From assembly GCF_016411825.1 (NCBI RefSeq), contig NZ_JAEKMH010000002.1, forward strand, positions 496,001-560,000: a DNA stretch of 64,000 nucleotides, in the 5' to 3' direction. Positions 7,658-16,485 of the stretch are shown here, in pieces. Origin of the DNA: Devosia sediminis. GTDB lineage: Bacteria > Pseudomonadota > Alphaproteobacteria > Rhizobiales > Devosiaceae. The position numbers were made by a program, and so were the translations under genes. The notes beneath the pieces were generated by a model, which had not been told where the DNA came from, did not search any database, and saw only the letters and a list, made by a program, of their open reading frames with translations. The stretch's first letter is position 1; each line of letters opens with the position of its first letter.

Positions 7658-10183
7658 CTAGACCTTCAGCACCTGCTTTTGCCGGAAATAGTTCGGCCAG
7701 GGCTTGCTCCGGGCCCGCTCGGCCGCTTCGGCCAATGAAAAGCCGTTGGCCTTCTTGAGACTGGGGACCTCGTCCCATTCCACCGGCACGGCCACAGGCG
7801 CGCCCTCGCGCGAACGCACTGACCAGGGGCTGATGGCGGTGGAGCCACGCTCATTGCGCAGGTAGTCGATGAACAGCCGCCCCTTGCGCCTGGCCTTGGA
7901 AAGGTTGGCGGTGAAGCGATCCGGCTCCTCGTCGGCCATGGCTTGCGCAAAGTCCTTGCAGAAGGCCTTCACTTCCGGCCATTCCGCCTTGGGCTTGAGC
8001 GGCACGATGACGTGGATGCCCTTGCCGCCCGAGACCATGGGGAAACTCGTATAGCCCAGGTCCTTGAGCCGATCGCGAATGTCCTGCGCGGCGCTGATGA
8101 TATGTGAGAAGTCGAGACCCTCGTCGGGGTCGATGTCGAACACCAGCCGGTCTGGCTTTTCGACATCGTCGAAGCGCGATCCCCAGATATGCCATTCGAG
8201 CACGTTCATCTGCACGCCGGCCACCAACCCAGGCAGGTCGTCGACGAAGAAATAGTCTTCCTTCTCGCCGTCCTTCTCGATGATGGTGCCGGAGTGGATC
8301 TGGTCGGGGAAGCCGCCCGTGTCATGCTTCTGGAAGAAGCAATGGCCCTTGGGTCCCTGTGGACAGCGCACGAGGCTCAATGGCCGGTTCTCGATATGCG
8401 GCAGCATGGCCTTGGCGACGTCTTCGTAATAGGCGACGAGCTGCGACTTGGTGATGCCCTGTCCGGCATAGACGACGCGGTCCGGTGAGGTCAGCCTGAC
8501 GCCGAGCTTTTCGGCAACGGCTTCGCCATCGTCCTCGATGGGCTGGAGCTTCTCCATTTTCACCTCCCTGGCCGGCTTGTCGCCGCGCAACCCGATGAAG
8601 CTCGGATGCCGCAGAATGTCGTCGCTGGTCATTTCGGTGTAAGCGATCTCGGCCACGAGGGTCGGTTCCACCCATTTTACCCCGCGGACGCGATCGCGCG
8701 GCACGGCCTCGAACGGTGAGGCCTTGGTCGCGAGCTTCGCCAGTTTCGCGTCGAGCTCCAGCAGGGTGTCGTGGTTGAAGCCGGTGCCGACGCGACCGCG
8801 ATAAAGCAGCTTGCCGTTTTCCCAAGTGCCCAGCAGCAGCGAGGCAAAGCCGCGGCGCTTGGTCGAAGGGGACCAGCCGCCGATGACGAATTCCTGCCGC
8901 TTTAGGCACTTGATCTTGAGCCAGGATTTGGTGCGGTCGCCGCGATAGGGTGCGTTGGCGCTCTTGGCGATCACCCCTTCATGGCCCTCGCGGCAAAGCG
9001 CGTCGAGCACCTTCTGGCCATGGCCGGCGACATGCGAAGAATACTGGATCGGGCTGTTCTTGATCGACCTCCCAAGAATGGTCTGCAGCCGCTCCTTGCG
9101 CTCGATCAGCGGCAGCTTGGTCAGGTCCTTGCCATCGGCTTCCAGGAGATCGAAGGCGAAGAATTCGAGCCGCCCTCCGTTCGAGAGCACGTCCTGCAGG
9201 GTCGAAAAATCGGTCCTGCCCTTGCCGTCAAAGGCGCAGACTTCGCCGTCGATCAGCGCCGAGCCGATCTTCAGCTTCTGCAGGGGCTCCACCAGCGCGC
9301 CGAACTTGTCGGTCCAGTCGAGGCCCGAGCGAGTGTAGAGCCGCACGCTGTCGCCCTCCACGGCTGCGAGACACCGGTAGCCGTCATATTTCATCTCGAA
9401 CAGCCAGTCGTCCCCGGCAGGGACGCTGTCCACGAGGGTCGCCAGTTGCACCGGGCGGAAGGCCGGCGCCTTGCCCTTGCTCGCCTTGGCGAGAATGCGG
9501 GTGGTCTGGTCGGCCTTTTCAGCCTCGTCCCCGTCCGAGTGCCAGACGGCATCGGGCTTGACCTTGCTCGCCTTGACCGGCTTGGCGCCGCTGGCGATCT
9601 GCTTGAGGTCACGGCCGGTATCGACCGAGCGGGTGAACCGCGTGGTCAGCGTATCCTTGTCGCGGGCATAGCTGTCGCGGTGCTTGATGAGGAGCCAGTT
9701 CTCGCGCGGCGGGCCGGAGCGGCGCTTGGTGTCGCGGCCCTTCATATGCACCAGCACCCACTCGCCCTTGAGGCGCTCGCCATAAAGCCGGAATTTTAGG
9801 TCGCCGCTGTCGAGGCCCTCATGCAGGTCGCCCACCGGCTCCCAGGTGCCGCGATCCCACAGCATGACGGTGCCGCCGCCATATTCGCCCTCAGGAATGG
9901 TGCCTTCAAAGCCCCCATATTCGAGCGGGTGATCCTCGACATGCACGGCAAGACGCTTGTCGGCGGGGTTGTTGGATGGCCCCTTGGTCACGGCCCAGCT
10001 CTTGAGCACGCCGTCGAGTTCGAGGCGGAAGTCGTAATGGAGACGCGTGGCATCGTGCTTCTGGACCACGAAGGTTCCGCGTCCTTCCTTCGCCTTGGGC
10101 GCGGCGCCTGATGGCTCCTGCGTCTTGGCGAAGTTGCGCTTGGCCTTGTATTCCTTCAGCAGATCCTGCGCCTTGCTGGCCAT
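7658..10183 (-). CDS. ligD: Multifunctional DNA ligase D of non-homologous end joining
   Basis: This 841-aa ATP-dependent ligase processes and seals double-strand breaks held by Ku. Three domains are present in order. The 3'-phosphoesterase domain (about 35-180) contains HDATRLHYDFRLE and EGEYGGGTVMLWDRG. The ligase domain (about 240-540) has the adenylation motif KYDGYR, EGVIAKS and WLKIKC. The primase-polymerase domain (about 560-835) has FDIDPDEG and GGKGIHVIVPL. All three activities look intact. It lies 3 nt downstream of ku in the same direction, so the two are co-transcribed. Confidence 0.97.
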   Translation of the reverse strand: MASKAQDLLKEYKAKRNFAKTQEPSGAAPKAKEGRGTFVVQKHDATRLHYDFRLELDGVLKSWAVTKGPSNNPADKRLAVHVEDHPLEYGGFEGTIPEGEYGGGTVMLWDRGTWEPVGDLHEGLDSGDLKFRLYGERLKGEWVLVHMKGRDTKRRSGPPRENWLLIKHRDSYARDKDTLTTRFTRSVDTGRDLKQIASGAKPVKASKVKPDAVWHSDGDEAEKADQTTRILAKASKGKAPAFRPVQLATLVDSVPAGDDWLFEMKYDGYRCLAAVEGDSVRLYTRSGLDWTDKFGALVEPLQKLKIGSALIDGEVCAFDGKGRTDFSTLQDVLSNGGRLEFFAFDLLEADGKDLTKLPLIERKERLQTILGRSIKNSPIQYSSHVAGHGQKVLDALCREGHEGVIAKSANAPYRGDRTKSWLKIKCLKRQEFVIGGWSPSTKRRGFASLLLGTWENGKLLYRGRVGTGFNHDTLLELDAKLAKLATKASPFEAVPRDRVRGVKWVEPTLVAEIAYTEMTSDDILRHPSFIGLRGDKPAREVKMEKLQPIEDDGEAVAEKLGVRLTSPDRVVYAGQGITKSQLVAYYEDVAKAMLPHIENRPLSLVRCPQGPKGHCFFQKHDTGGFPDQIHSGTIIEKDGEKEDYFFVDDLPGLVAGVQMNVLEWHIWGSRFDDVEKPDRLVFDIDPDEGLDFSHIISAAQDIRDRLKDLGYTSFPMVSGGKGIHVIVPLKPKAEWPEVKAFCKDFAQAMADEEPDRFTANLSKARRKGRLFIDYLRNERGSTAISPWSVRSREGAPVAVPVEWDEVPSLKKANGFSLAEAAERARSKPWPNYFRQKQVLKV

Positions 10184-10186
10184 GGC

Positions 10187-11107
10187 TTAGCTGGCCTTTT
10201 TGCGTGTCGAGGTCGAGGAAGATTTCGAGCGCGACGCGGTGGTCTTGGCCGTGCCGGTCTTGGCGGCGGGCTTGCGGGCCGTGCTGGCCTTGGCCGCCGG
10301 CTTCTTGGCGCTGCCGCCCTCAAGGCTCTGCTTCAGGGCCGCCATCAGGTCGACCACATTGGAGCCGCTCGGGCGCGCCGGTTCGTCGTCGTCATCGGCG
10401 GTGATCTTGCGGCCCTTGTTCTTCATCTTGCGCTTGATGAGATCGTGCAGCGCGTCCTGGTAGTGGTCTGTGAAGGCGCTGGCGTTGAATTCCTTGGTCT
10501 TCTTCTCGATCAGCGCCGTCGCCACTTCGAGCAGGTCCGGCTCGGCCTCCTTGTTGGAGATTTCCGAGAAATAGGGGTCGGCCTTGCGCAGCTCGTCCTG
10601 GTAGTGGAGCGTCTCGAGCATCAGGCCCTTGCCGCTGGGCTTGACCACGGCAAGATATTCCTTGCCGCGCATTGCGAGCTGGCCGAGCCCGACCTTCTTG
10701 GTCTGGCGGAGCGCGTCGCGGATCACCCGGAACGCATCCTCTGCAAGCTCGTCGGTCGGTACCACGAAATAGGATTTGTCGTAGTAGATCGGGTCGATCT
10801 CGTCGGCGTCGACGAACTGCGTCAGCTCCATCGTCTTACGCGTTTCGAGCTTCACCGCGTCGATCTCGTCATCGGTGAGCAGGACGAAGTCACCCTTCTC
10901 GTATTCGAACCCTTTGACGATCTCGTCCTTGTCCACGGGCCCCACACCCGCCACCACCTTTTCGTAATGGATGGGCTTGCCGGTGGGCTCATGGATCTGC
11001 CGGAAGCTCGGCTTGGCATCGGAGCGTGCGGCGGTGAACAATTCCACCGGGATGGACACCAGCGACAGGCGGAGCTGGCCTTTCCAGATCGGGCGGGTTG
11101 CGGGCAT
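10187..11107 (-). CDS. ku: Ku homodimer protein, NHEJ end-binding factor
   Basis: This 306-aa bacterial Ku encircles DNA ends and recruits LigD. The Ku core starts directly (WKGQLRLSLVSIPVELFTAARSD) and contains the typical HYEKV, KGFEYEKGDFVLLTDDEI and DPIYYDKSYFVVP segments. After about residue 245 there is a Lys/Ala/Ser/Thr-rich tail of about 60 residues (repeated KPAAK motifs), as in Ku proteins whose basic tails bind DNA. AGGAGT precedes the ATG. A consensus general-stress promoter lies 30 nt upstream. Confidence 0.97.
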   Translation of the reverse strand: MPATRPIWKGQLRLSLVSIPVELFTAARSDAKPSFRQIHEPTGKPIHYEKVVAGVGPVDKDEIVKGFEYEKGDFVLLTDDEIDAVKLETRKTMELTQFVDADEIDPIYYDKSYFVVPTDELAEDAFRVIRDALRQTKKVGLGQLAMRGKEYLAVVKPSGKGLMLETLHYQDELRKADPYFSEISNKEAEPDLLEVATALIEKKTKEFNASAFTDHYQDALHDLIKRKMKNKGRKITADDDDEPARPSGSNVVDLMAALKQSLEGGSAKKPAAKASTARKPAAKTGTAKTTASRSKSSSTSTRKKAS

Positions 11108-11137
11108 TTGAGGACTCCTGACTCAACTCGCCGACTC

Positions 11138-11162
11138 AACGCCGCTTCCCCATCCGCGTTCC
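11138..11162 (-). promoter_or_regulatory. EcfG/RpoE2-type promoter of ku-ligD
   Basis: On the minus strand GGAAC (11162-11158) and CGTT (11141-11138) are separated by exactly 16 nt, matching the alphaproteobacterial general-stress consensus GGAAC-N16/17-CGTT. The -10 ends 30 nt before the ku ATG, leaving room for a short leader with AGGAGT. Confidence 0.75.
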
Positions 11163-11182
11163 GTTCACCTTTGCGGGCGTCG

Positions 11183-11208
11183 GGAACGCCTCGGCTGGCC
11201 CGATCATT
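11183..11208 (+). promoter_or_regulatory. Near-consensus EcfG-type promoter of topoisomerase IB
   Basis: GGAAC (11183-11187) is followed after 17 nt by CATT (11205-11208), one base off CGTT. It ends 25 nt before the topoisomerase ATG and lies back to back with the ku promoter in a 126-bp divergent region. Confidence 0.5.
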
Positions 11209-11233
11209 AAGGGCCCATCACGAGGCGATACCG

Positions 11234-12274
11234 ATGAAACTGGCAAGGATAGTGCTCGACCGGATGCGCGCCGATGAAATCGGCCCCGCGCCCACGCTCG
11301 CCTTTTCCTCCGACGAGGAACCCGGCTGGCGCCGGCGGCGCAGCGGCACCGGCTTTTCCTATCGCGCTGACGACGGTGGCCGGCCTGATGCCAGCGAACT
11401 CGCGCGCATCCGGGCCCTCGCCATTCCCCCGGCCTGGACCGATGTGTGGATCTGCCGCGATGCCTGCGGCCATATCCAGGCGACCGGCCGCGACGAGAAG
11501 GGTCGCAAGCAATACCGCTACCATGCTGGCTGGACCGAGCATCGCAGCACCACTAAGTTCGAAACGCTGGGGGCCTTCGCCAGGGTCCTTCCCGGCCTGC
11601 GCGAGCAGGTGGAGCGCGACCTGCGGCGCCGCAGCCTCTGCTACGAACGCGTCATCGCTTCGGTGGTCTGGCTGCTCGACAACAGCCTTATCCGCATCGG
11701 CAATCCGGCCTATGCGCGCGAGAACAAGAGCTTTGGCCTCACCACGCTGCGCCGCAAGCATGTCGAGGTCACCGGCCATCGGCTGCAGTTCCAGTTCAAG
11801 GGCAAGTCCGGCAAGGAATGGCGCCTGCAGATGGCGGACCGGCGGATCGCCAATATCCTCAAATCGCTGCAGGACATGCCTGGCCAGCATCTGTTCAAAT
11901 ACGAAAACGAAGGCCAGTATTGCTCGATCTCGTCCCGCGACGTGAACGACTATCTCGCCGCTTTCGCAGGGCCCGAATTCACCGCAAAGCATTTCCGCAC
12001 CTGGGCGGGCACCGTGCGCTCCTTCGGCCTCTTTGCCGATACCGAAGTGCCGGAAACCAAGACCGCCCAGGCCCGCACCATGAATGCGGTCATCGACCAG
12101 GTCGCGGCGCAACTGGGCAATACACGCACCGTTTGCCGCCAGTCCTATGTGCATCCCGCCATCCCCGAACACTGGCAGGAGGGTCGGCTCCGCCGCAGCG
12201 GCCGCCTCAAGCCGGTTGCTGGTCTCGACCCGGATGAGGTTGAAACCGCTGCATTTCTGAGGCGCCTGGCATGA
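11234..12274 (+). CDS. Type IB DNA topoisomerase
   Basis: A 346-aa poxvirus/bacterial-type topoisomerase that relaxes supercoils through a 3'-phosphotyrosyl intermediate. The start is MKLARIVLDRMRADEIG; the long upstream reading frame overlaps ku and is a shadow. The N-terminal Topo-IB domain covers about 40-90. The catalytic core includes Arg in RIGNPAYARENKSFGLTTLR, Lys in KGKSGKEW, Arg in KHFRTWAGT and the nucleophile Tyr in CRQSYVHP. It is divergent from ku, an association that suggests a role in DNA-damage or stress survival. Confidence 0.94.
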   Translation: MKLARIVLDRMRADEIGPAPTLAFSSDEEPGWRRRRSGTGFSYRADDGGRPDASELARIRALAIPPAWTDVWICRDACGHIQATGRDEKGRKQYRYHAGWTEHRSTTKFETLGAFARVLPGLREQVERDLRRRSLCYERVIASVVWLLDNSLIRIGNPAYARENKSFGLTTLRRKHVEVTGHRLQFQFKGKSGKEWRLQMADRRIANILKSLQDMPGQHLFKYENEGQYCSISSRDVNDYLAAFAGPEFTAKHFRTWAGTVRSFGLFADTEVPETKTAQARTMNAVIDQVAAQLGNTRTVCRQSYVHPAIPEHWQEGRLRRSGRLKPVAGLDPDEVETAAFLRRLA

Positions 12275-12297
12275 CAGGTTAAAGTCCGGGCGGCGGC

Positions 12298-12322
12298 GGA
12301 ACTGTGTCAGCATTGAGGCGTT
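12298..12322 (+). promoter_or_regulatory. EcfG/RpoE2-type promoter of the PQQ dehydrogenase
   Basis: GGAAC (12298-12302), 16 nt, CGTT (12319-12322): a full consensus match ending 29 nt before the ATG at 12352. A GGAGG Shine-Dalgarno lies in between. Confidence 0.75.
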
Positions 12323-12351
12323 CCCTCCAGATCAACTGACTGGAGGCATGG

Positions 12352-14910
12352 ATGACTGGAGAGCTCTCACCGCACGCACGGCGCAGAGGAATTGGCTATT
12401 GGTGGACGATGTTCGTCGCGCTGGTTCTGCTGGTCTTCGGCCTCCCGATTGCCGCTGGTGGGCTCTGGCTCATCACCCTGGGCGGCTCGTGGTATTACCT
12501 CCCGGCCGGCATCGGTCTCATCCTCACCGCCTGGTTCCTGTTCCGAACCGACATCACGGCGCTCTGGATCTATCTGATCACCTATGCCGCCACAGTGGTC
12601 TGGGCGCTCTGGGAAGCCGGTTTCAACGGCTGGGCCCAGGTGCCGCGCCTCGTGGCGCCTACGGTCGTCCTGCTGCTGATCCTCACAACGCTGCCGGTCC
12701 TGCGCGGCTCCATCCGCCGCTTCGGCACCGCGGCTGCTGCTGCCATGGTCACCATGGCCGGGGCGGTCGGCACGATCGGCGTGGTCCAGCATGGCGTTGG
12801 TCCCTCGATCGCCCAGGAAGCCGGTGACCCGGCGGCCCAGCCCGAAGCACCGGTCGCCCCACCTGCGACTGAAACGCCGGGAGAACCGATAAGCGAACCG
12901 GCCGGGCAGACCCCTGCCGCCCCTGCCGCAACTCCCGCTCCGGCTGGAGCCGAAGTCGCCGAGGCGCCGGCCGAAACCGGCCCCACCTATGTCGCGCTGG
13001 AAGTCGGCGCCGACTGGCCGGCCTATGGCGGCACCCACGCGGCTTTGCGCTATTCTCCGCTCGACGCGATCAACAAGGACAATGTCGGCGGGCTCGAAAA
13101 GCTCTGGGAATTCCGCACCGGCGATCTGCCGGAAAATGACGAGCCTTTCGGCAACCAGAACACGCCGGTCAAGGTGGGCGACCGCCTGTTCATCTGCTCG
13201 GCGCTGAACAAGATCTTTGCGCTCGACGCGGCGACCGGGACCCAGTTCTGGACCTTCGACCCCGAGGTCTCGCCCGATGCGGTGGGCTACAACGCCTCCT
13301 GCCGCGGTCTCGTCTACTTCGAAAACCCGGCCGCCGTTGAAGGCGAGCTCTGCGCCACCCGCGTCGTCAACCTTACCCATGACGCCCGCATGATCGCGCT
13401 CGATACCGAGACCGGCCAGCTCTGCCCGGACTTCGGCAATGGCGGCATGGTCAATCTTATGGAAGGCATTGGCGACGCGGCGCCCGGCTTCTACGCCCCA
13501 ACTTCGCCGCCCACCCTGGTGCGCGACGTGCTCGTCGTCGGCAGCCAGGTTTCGGACAACCAGGAGCGCAGCGCGCCCTCCGGCGTCATCCGTGGCTTCA
13601 ATGCCGTCACCGGCGAACTCGACTGGGCCTGGGACATGGGCCGTCCGGGCGAAAATGGCCTGCCCCCCGATGGCGAGATCTACACCGAAGGCACGCCCAA
13701 CATGTGGACCATCGCCTCGGGCGATGACGAGCTGGGCATGGTCTACCTGCCCATGGGCAATTCGGCCGTCGACTATTGGGGCGGTGACCGCTCCGAGGCC
13801 GAGAACACCTATTCAACCGCCATCGTCGCGCTCGACGTGGAAACCGGCGAAGTCGCCTGGCACTACCAGACCGTCCACTACGACATCTGGGACTATGATC
13901 TGGGCGGGCAGGGGACCTTGGTGGATTTCCCGACCGATGCCGGTCCCGTCCCGGCCATCATCATGCCGTCCAAGCAGGCACAGTTCTATATCCTCAACCG
14001 CGAAACCGGCGAGCCACTGGTGACCATCGAGGAACGTCCCGCCCCCCAGGGCGGCGTCGAGCCCGATCGCCTCTCGCCCACCCAGCCCTATGTGACCGAC
14101 TTCCCGAACCTGCTGAAGCCCGTGCTGACGGAGCAGCAGATGTGGGGCGCGACGCCGCTCGACCAGCTCTGGTGCCGCATCCAGTTCCGCCAGGCGTCCT
14201 ATGAAGGCGTTTATACGCCGCCGACCGTGGATACGCCCTGGATCCAGTTCCCCGGCTATAATGGCGGATCGGACTGGGGTGGCATTGCCGTCGATCCGGT
14301 CAACGGCCTCCTGATCGCCAACTACAACAACATGCCAAACTTCAACCAGCTCATCCCGCGCGAGGAAGTGGATGAGATGGGTGTCGTGTCGCTCAACAAC
14401 CCCTCCTACAATCCCGACGCCGGCTCGGGCTCGCATGGCTCGATCAGCCCGCAGGCGGAATCGCCCTATGGCATCCGCGTCAATGCCGGCTGGCGAGTTC
14501 CCTTCACCGGGCTGCTCTGCAAGGAACCGCCCTATGGCGGGATCGCGGCAATCGATCTCGAAACGCGCCAGACCCTGTGGGACAAGCCCTTCGGCTCGGC
14601 CCGCAAGAACGGCCCCTTCGGCATCCCGTCCATGCTTCCGGTCGATATCGGCACGCCGAACAATGGCGGTGGCGTGATCACCGCGTCCGGCCTGTTCTTC
14701 ATCGGCGCCGCCACCGACGATCTCTTCCGCGCCATCGATGTCGATACGGGCGAGACCATCTGGCAGGTCGATCTGCCGGCTGGTGGCCAGGCGACACCGA
14801 TGACCTATCAGGCGGGCGGCAGGCAGATCGTGGTGATCAATGCGGGCGGCCACGATTTCATGGGAACGCCCATCGGCGACTATTTCATCGCCTATGCCCT
14901 GCCTGAATAA
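12352..14910 (+). CDS. Membrane-bound PQQ-dependent dehydrogenase (glucose/quinate/shikimate family)
   Basis: This 852-aa inner-membrane enzyme oxidises a polyol or sugar on the periplasmic side and reduces ubiquinone. Five membrane helices occupy about residues 18-145. A Pro/Ala-rich linker (about 155-215) follows, then the eight-bladed PQQ propeller starting at DWPAYGGTHAALRYSPL. Typical blade motifs include TPVKVGDRLFICSALNKIFALDAATG, WHYQTVHYDIWDYDLGGQ and GGVITASGLFFIGAATDDLFRAID. Glucose dehydrogenase is likely, quinate dehydrogenase possible. No PQQ synthesis genes are seen here. TGGAGG precedes the ATG. Confidence 0.92.
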   Translation: MTGELSPHARRRGIGYWWTMFVALVLLVFGLPIAAGGLWLITLGGSWYYLPAGIGLILTAWFLFRTDITALWIYLITYAATVVWALWEAGFNGWAQVPRLVAPTVVLLLILTTLPVLRGSIRRFGTAAAAAMVTMAGAVGTIGVVQHGVGPSIAQEAGDPAAQPEAPVAPPATETPGEPISEPAGQTPAAPAATPAPAGAEVAEAPAETGPTYVALEVGADWPAYGGTHAALRYSPLDAINKDNVGGLEKLWEFRTGDLPENDEPFGNQNTPVKVGDRLFICSALNKIFALDAATGTQFWTFDPEVSPDAVGYNASCRGLVYFENPAAVEGELCATRVVNLTHDARMIALDTETGQLCPDFGNGGMVNLMEGIGDAAPGFYAPTSPPTLVRDVLVVGSQVSDNQERSAPSGVIRGFNAVTGELDWAWDMGRPGENGLPPDGEIYTEGTPNMWTIASGDDELGMVYLPMGNSAVDYWGGDRSEAENTYSTAIVALDVETGEVAWHYQTVHYDIWDYDLGGQGTLVDFPTDAGPVPAIIMPSKQAQFYILNRETGEPLVTIEERPAPQGGVEPDRLSPTQPYVTDFPNLLKPVLTEQQMWGATPLDQLWCRIQFRQASYEGVYTPPTVDTPWIQFPGYNGGSDWGGIAVDPVNGLLIANYNNMPNFNQLIPREEVDEMGVVSLNNPSYNPDAGSGSHGSISPQAESPYGIRVNAGWRVPFTGLLCKEPPYGGIAAIDLETRQTLWDKPFGSARKNGPFGIPSMLPVDIGTPNNGGGVITASGLFFIGAATDDLFRAIDVDTGETIWQVDLPAGGQATPMTYQAGGRQIVVINAGGHDFMGTPIGDYFIAYALPE

Positions 14911-14926
14911 GGGCAGGGCCGCTCGA

Positions 14927-14950
14927 GGTCAGGGCAGCTTTGCCCTGACC
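14927..14950. terminator. Hairpin terminator between convergent genes
   Basis: A perfect 10-bp stem, GGTCAGGGCA / TGCCCTGACC, with a GCTT loop lies 16 nt after the PQQ dehydrogenase stop and overlaps the last codons of the convergent cytochrome b561 gene. No clear T-run follows, so its strength is uncertain. Confidence 0.6.
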
Positions 14951-15420
14951 ATGCGCTTGATGACCCGCTTGTTGAGCACCAGCTCCTCGAACAGCGCGCC
15001 ACCCAGATGCAGCAAGATCGCGGGGATCAGTACCAACCGGCCGAGTTCGTGCATGACGCCCGCCAGCTCGATACCGGTGAACCAGGCCAGTGCGCCGGTT
15101 ATTGGCATGAAGAACAGAAAACCATAAAGCAGCAGATGCGTGGCATGGCTCAGCATGTTGATGAGCGGGTGATTGTCATGCGGCGCCGGCACGCCGCGCG
15201 TCGTGCGGATCGATAGCCGGATCAGCGCCAGCACCAGGATAAGGATGCCGATGGCAGCGTGAAATATGGCGCCGGTATTTTCAGGCAGGGTTCCGCTGCT
15301 CAGGCGCTGTGCAAAGGCCCGCTGCATATCGGTATTTATAGTGAGCTGCACCAGCAGCAGCGCCGCGATGATCCAGTGCAAGGCAATCTGGACGCCGGAA
15401 TAGGCGCGGGGCTGGGGCAT
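14929..15420 (-). CDS. Cytochrome b561 (di-heme b membrane protein)
   Basis: This 163-aa inner-membrane electron carrier of the bacterial cytochrome b561 (CybB/YodB) family has four helices. The His ligands are in ALHWIIAALLL, IFHAAIGILIL, HATHLLLYGFLFFMPITGA and LLHLGGALFEELV. AGGAGAAAACC precedes the ATG; a longer reading overlaps coxB and is a shadow. In this family the protein moves electrons between ubiquinone and c-type cytochromes or superoxide. It faces the oxidase operon across a bidirectional stress-type promoter. Confidence 0.9.
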   Translation of the reverse strand: MPQPRAYSGVQIALHWIIAALLLVQLTINTDMQRAFAQRLSSGTLPENTGAIFHAAIGILILVLALIRLSIRTTRGVPAPHDNHPLINMLSHATHLLLYGFLFFMPITGALAWFTGIELAGVMHELGRLVLIPAILLHLGGALFEELVLNKRVIKRMVRAKLP

Positions 15421-15446
15421 GGTTTTCTCCTGAATTTTCTTTTTGT

Positions 15447-15473
15447 GGAACTCACTTAGCGCCATTGCGTTCC
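15447..15473. promoter_or_regulatory. Bidirectional EcfG-type promoter, coxB operon and cytochrome b561
   Basis: On the plus strand GGAAC (15447-15451), 16 nt, CGTT (15468-15471) is a full consensus ending 27 nt before the coxB ATG. On the minus strand the same dyad reads GGAAC (15473-15469), 16 nt, AGTT (15452-15449), one mismatch, ending 28 nt before the cytochrome b561 ATG. Confidence 0.72.
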
Positions 15474-15498
15474 ACATCGAGCGAATTTGCGGGGGTGC

Positions 15499-16485
15499 AT
15501 GGGCAAGGGGCGATGGTGGCTGGGTATTTTGCGGTGCGGGGCCTTGTTGGCGACCGTGCCGCTTCTGTCTGCCTGCGTTTCCGAACAGAGCATGCTCCAT
15601 CCTGCCGGCGAGGACGCCGCCGCCGTCGCCAACCTGTTCTGGGTCATGGCCGCGGGCACGGTTGTCATCTGGCTCATCGTGATGGGCATCACGGTCTATG
15701 CCGTCCTGGGCAAGGAGCGGCCCAAGACCGAGCGCTTCGCTGACCGCTTCATTCTCATCGGCGGCGTCGCCTTCCCGTCCATCACTTTGGCTGCCCTGCT
15801 GATCTTCGGACTGGCGCTCCTGCCCGATTGGGTGCGCACGGAAGGCGCCGATCTGCGCGTGCATGTCACGGCCGAACAATACTGGTGGCGCATCGCCTAT
15901 GAGCTGCCCGACGGCTCCGTCGTCCAATCGGCAAACGAACTGCATCTGCCGGTCGGGCAGACGGCAGAATTCGTGCTCAATTCCACCGACGTCATCCATT
16001 CCTTCTGGATCCCCAATCTGGGCGGCAAGATCGACGTCATTCCCGGCCGCACCAATCTGTGGCGCTTGAAGCCTACTGAGCCGGGCGTCTTCCGCGGCGT
16101 CTGCGCCGAATTCTGTGGCCCCTCGCACGCACTGATGGCTTTTCCGGTCGTCGTGCACGAACCGGCGGATTTCGCGGCCTTTCTCGAGGGCGAAGCGACC
16201 CCGGTCGATGCACCGCCGAACCACGATCTCTTCATCGCGTCCGGCTGTGGCGCCTGCCATGCCGTGCGCGGCACCAGCGCCGGCGGCGCGGTCGGGCCCG
16301 ATCTCACCCATTTTGCCAGCCGCCGCACCATGGCAGCCGGCACCTTGCCGATCACGGCCGAAAATCTCGCGAGCTGGCTGCTCGACCCCAAGCATATCAA
16401 GCCCGACGTGCGCATGCCCGGCTATGACAGCCTTCCCGACGCCGAACGCGCGGCCCTCGTTTCCTACCTGCTGGATCTGCAATGA
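15499..16485 (+). CDS. coxB: Cytochrome c oxidase subunit II with fused cytochrome c domain (caa3 type)
   Basis: This subunit of 328 aa accepts electrons from cytochrome c and passes them to the binuclear centre. It has a lipoprotein signal with lipobox LLSAC and two membrane helices (about 40-110). The cupredoxin domain carries CuA ligands His in STDVIHSFWIP and CAEFCGPSHALM (Cys, Cys, His, Met). A C-terminal c-type domain has CGACH and an axial Met in DVRMPGYDSLP. I chose ATG with GGGGGT upstream; an in-frame TTG sits 12 nt earlier. It overlaps the next gene (ATGA). Confidence 0.95.
   Translation: MGKGRWWLGILRCGALLATVPLLSACVSEQSMLHPAGEDAAAVANLFWVMAAGTVVIWLIVMGITVYAVLGKERPKTERFADRFILIGGVAFPSITLAALLIFGLALLPDWVRTEGADLRVHVTAEQYWWRIAYELPDGSVVQSANELHLPVGQTAEFVLNSTDVIHSFWIPNLGGKIDVIPGRTNLWRLKPTEPGVFRGVCAEFCGPSHALMAFPVVVHEPADFAAFLEGEATPVDAPPNHDLFIASGCGACHAVRGTSAGGAVGPDLTHFASRRTMAAGTLPITAENLASWLLDPKHIKPDVRMPGYDSLPDAERAALVSYLLDLQ

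Noticed and set aside
10445..11233. Upstream extension of the topoisomerase IB frame by about 260 codons
   Set aside because: It is antisense to ku, has no homologous domain, and the family starts at MKLARIV.
15421..16482. Minus-strand extension of the cytochrome b561 frame
   Set aside because: It is antisense to coxB, and a good ribosome site lies at the 15420 start.
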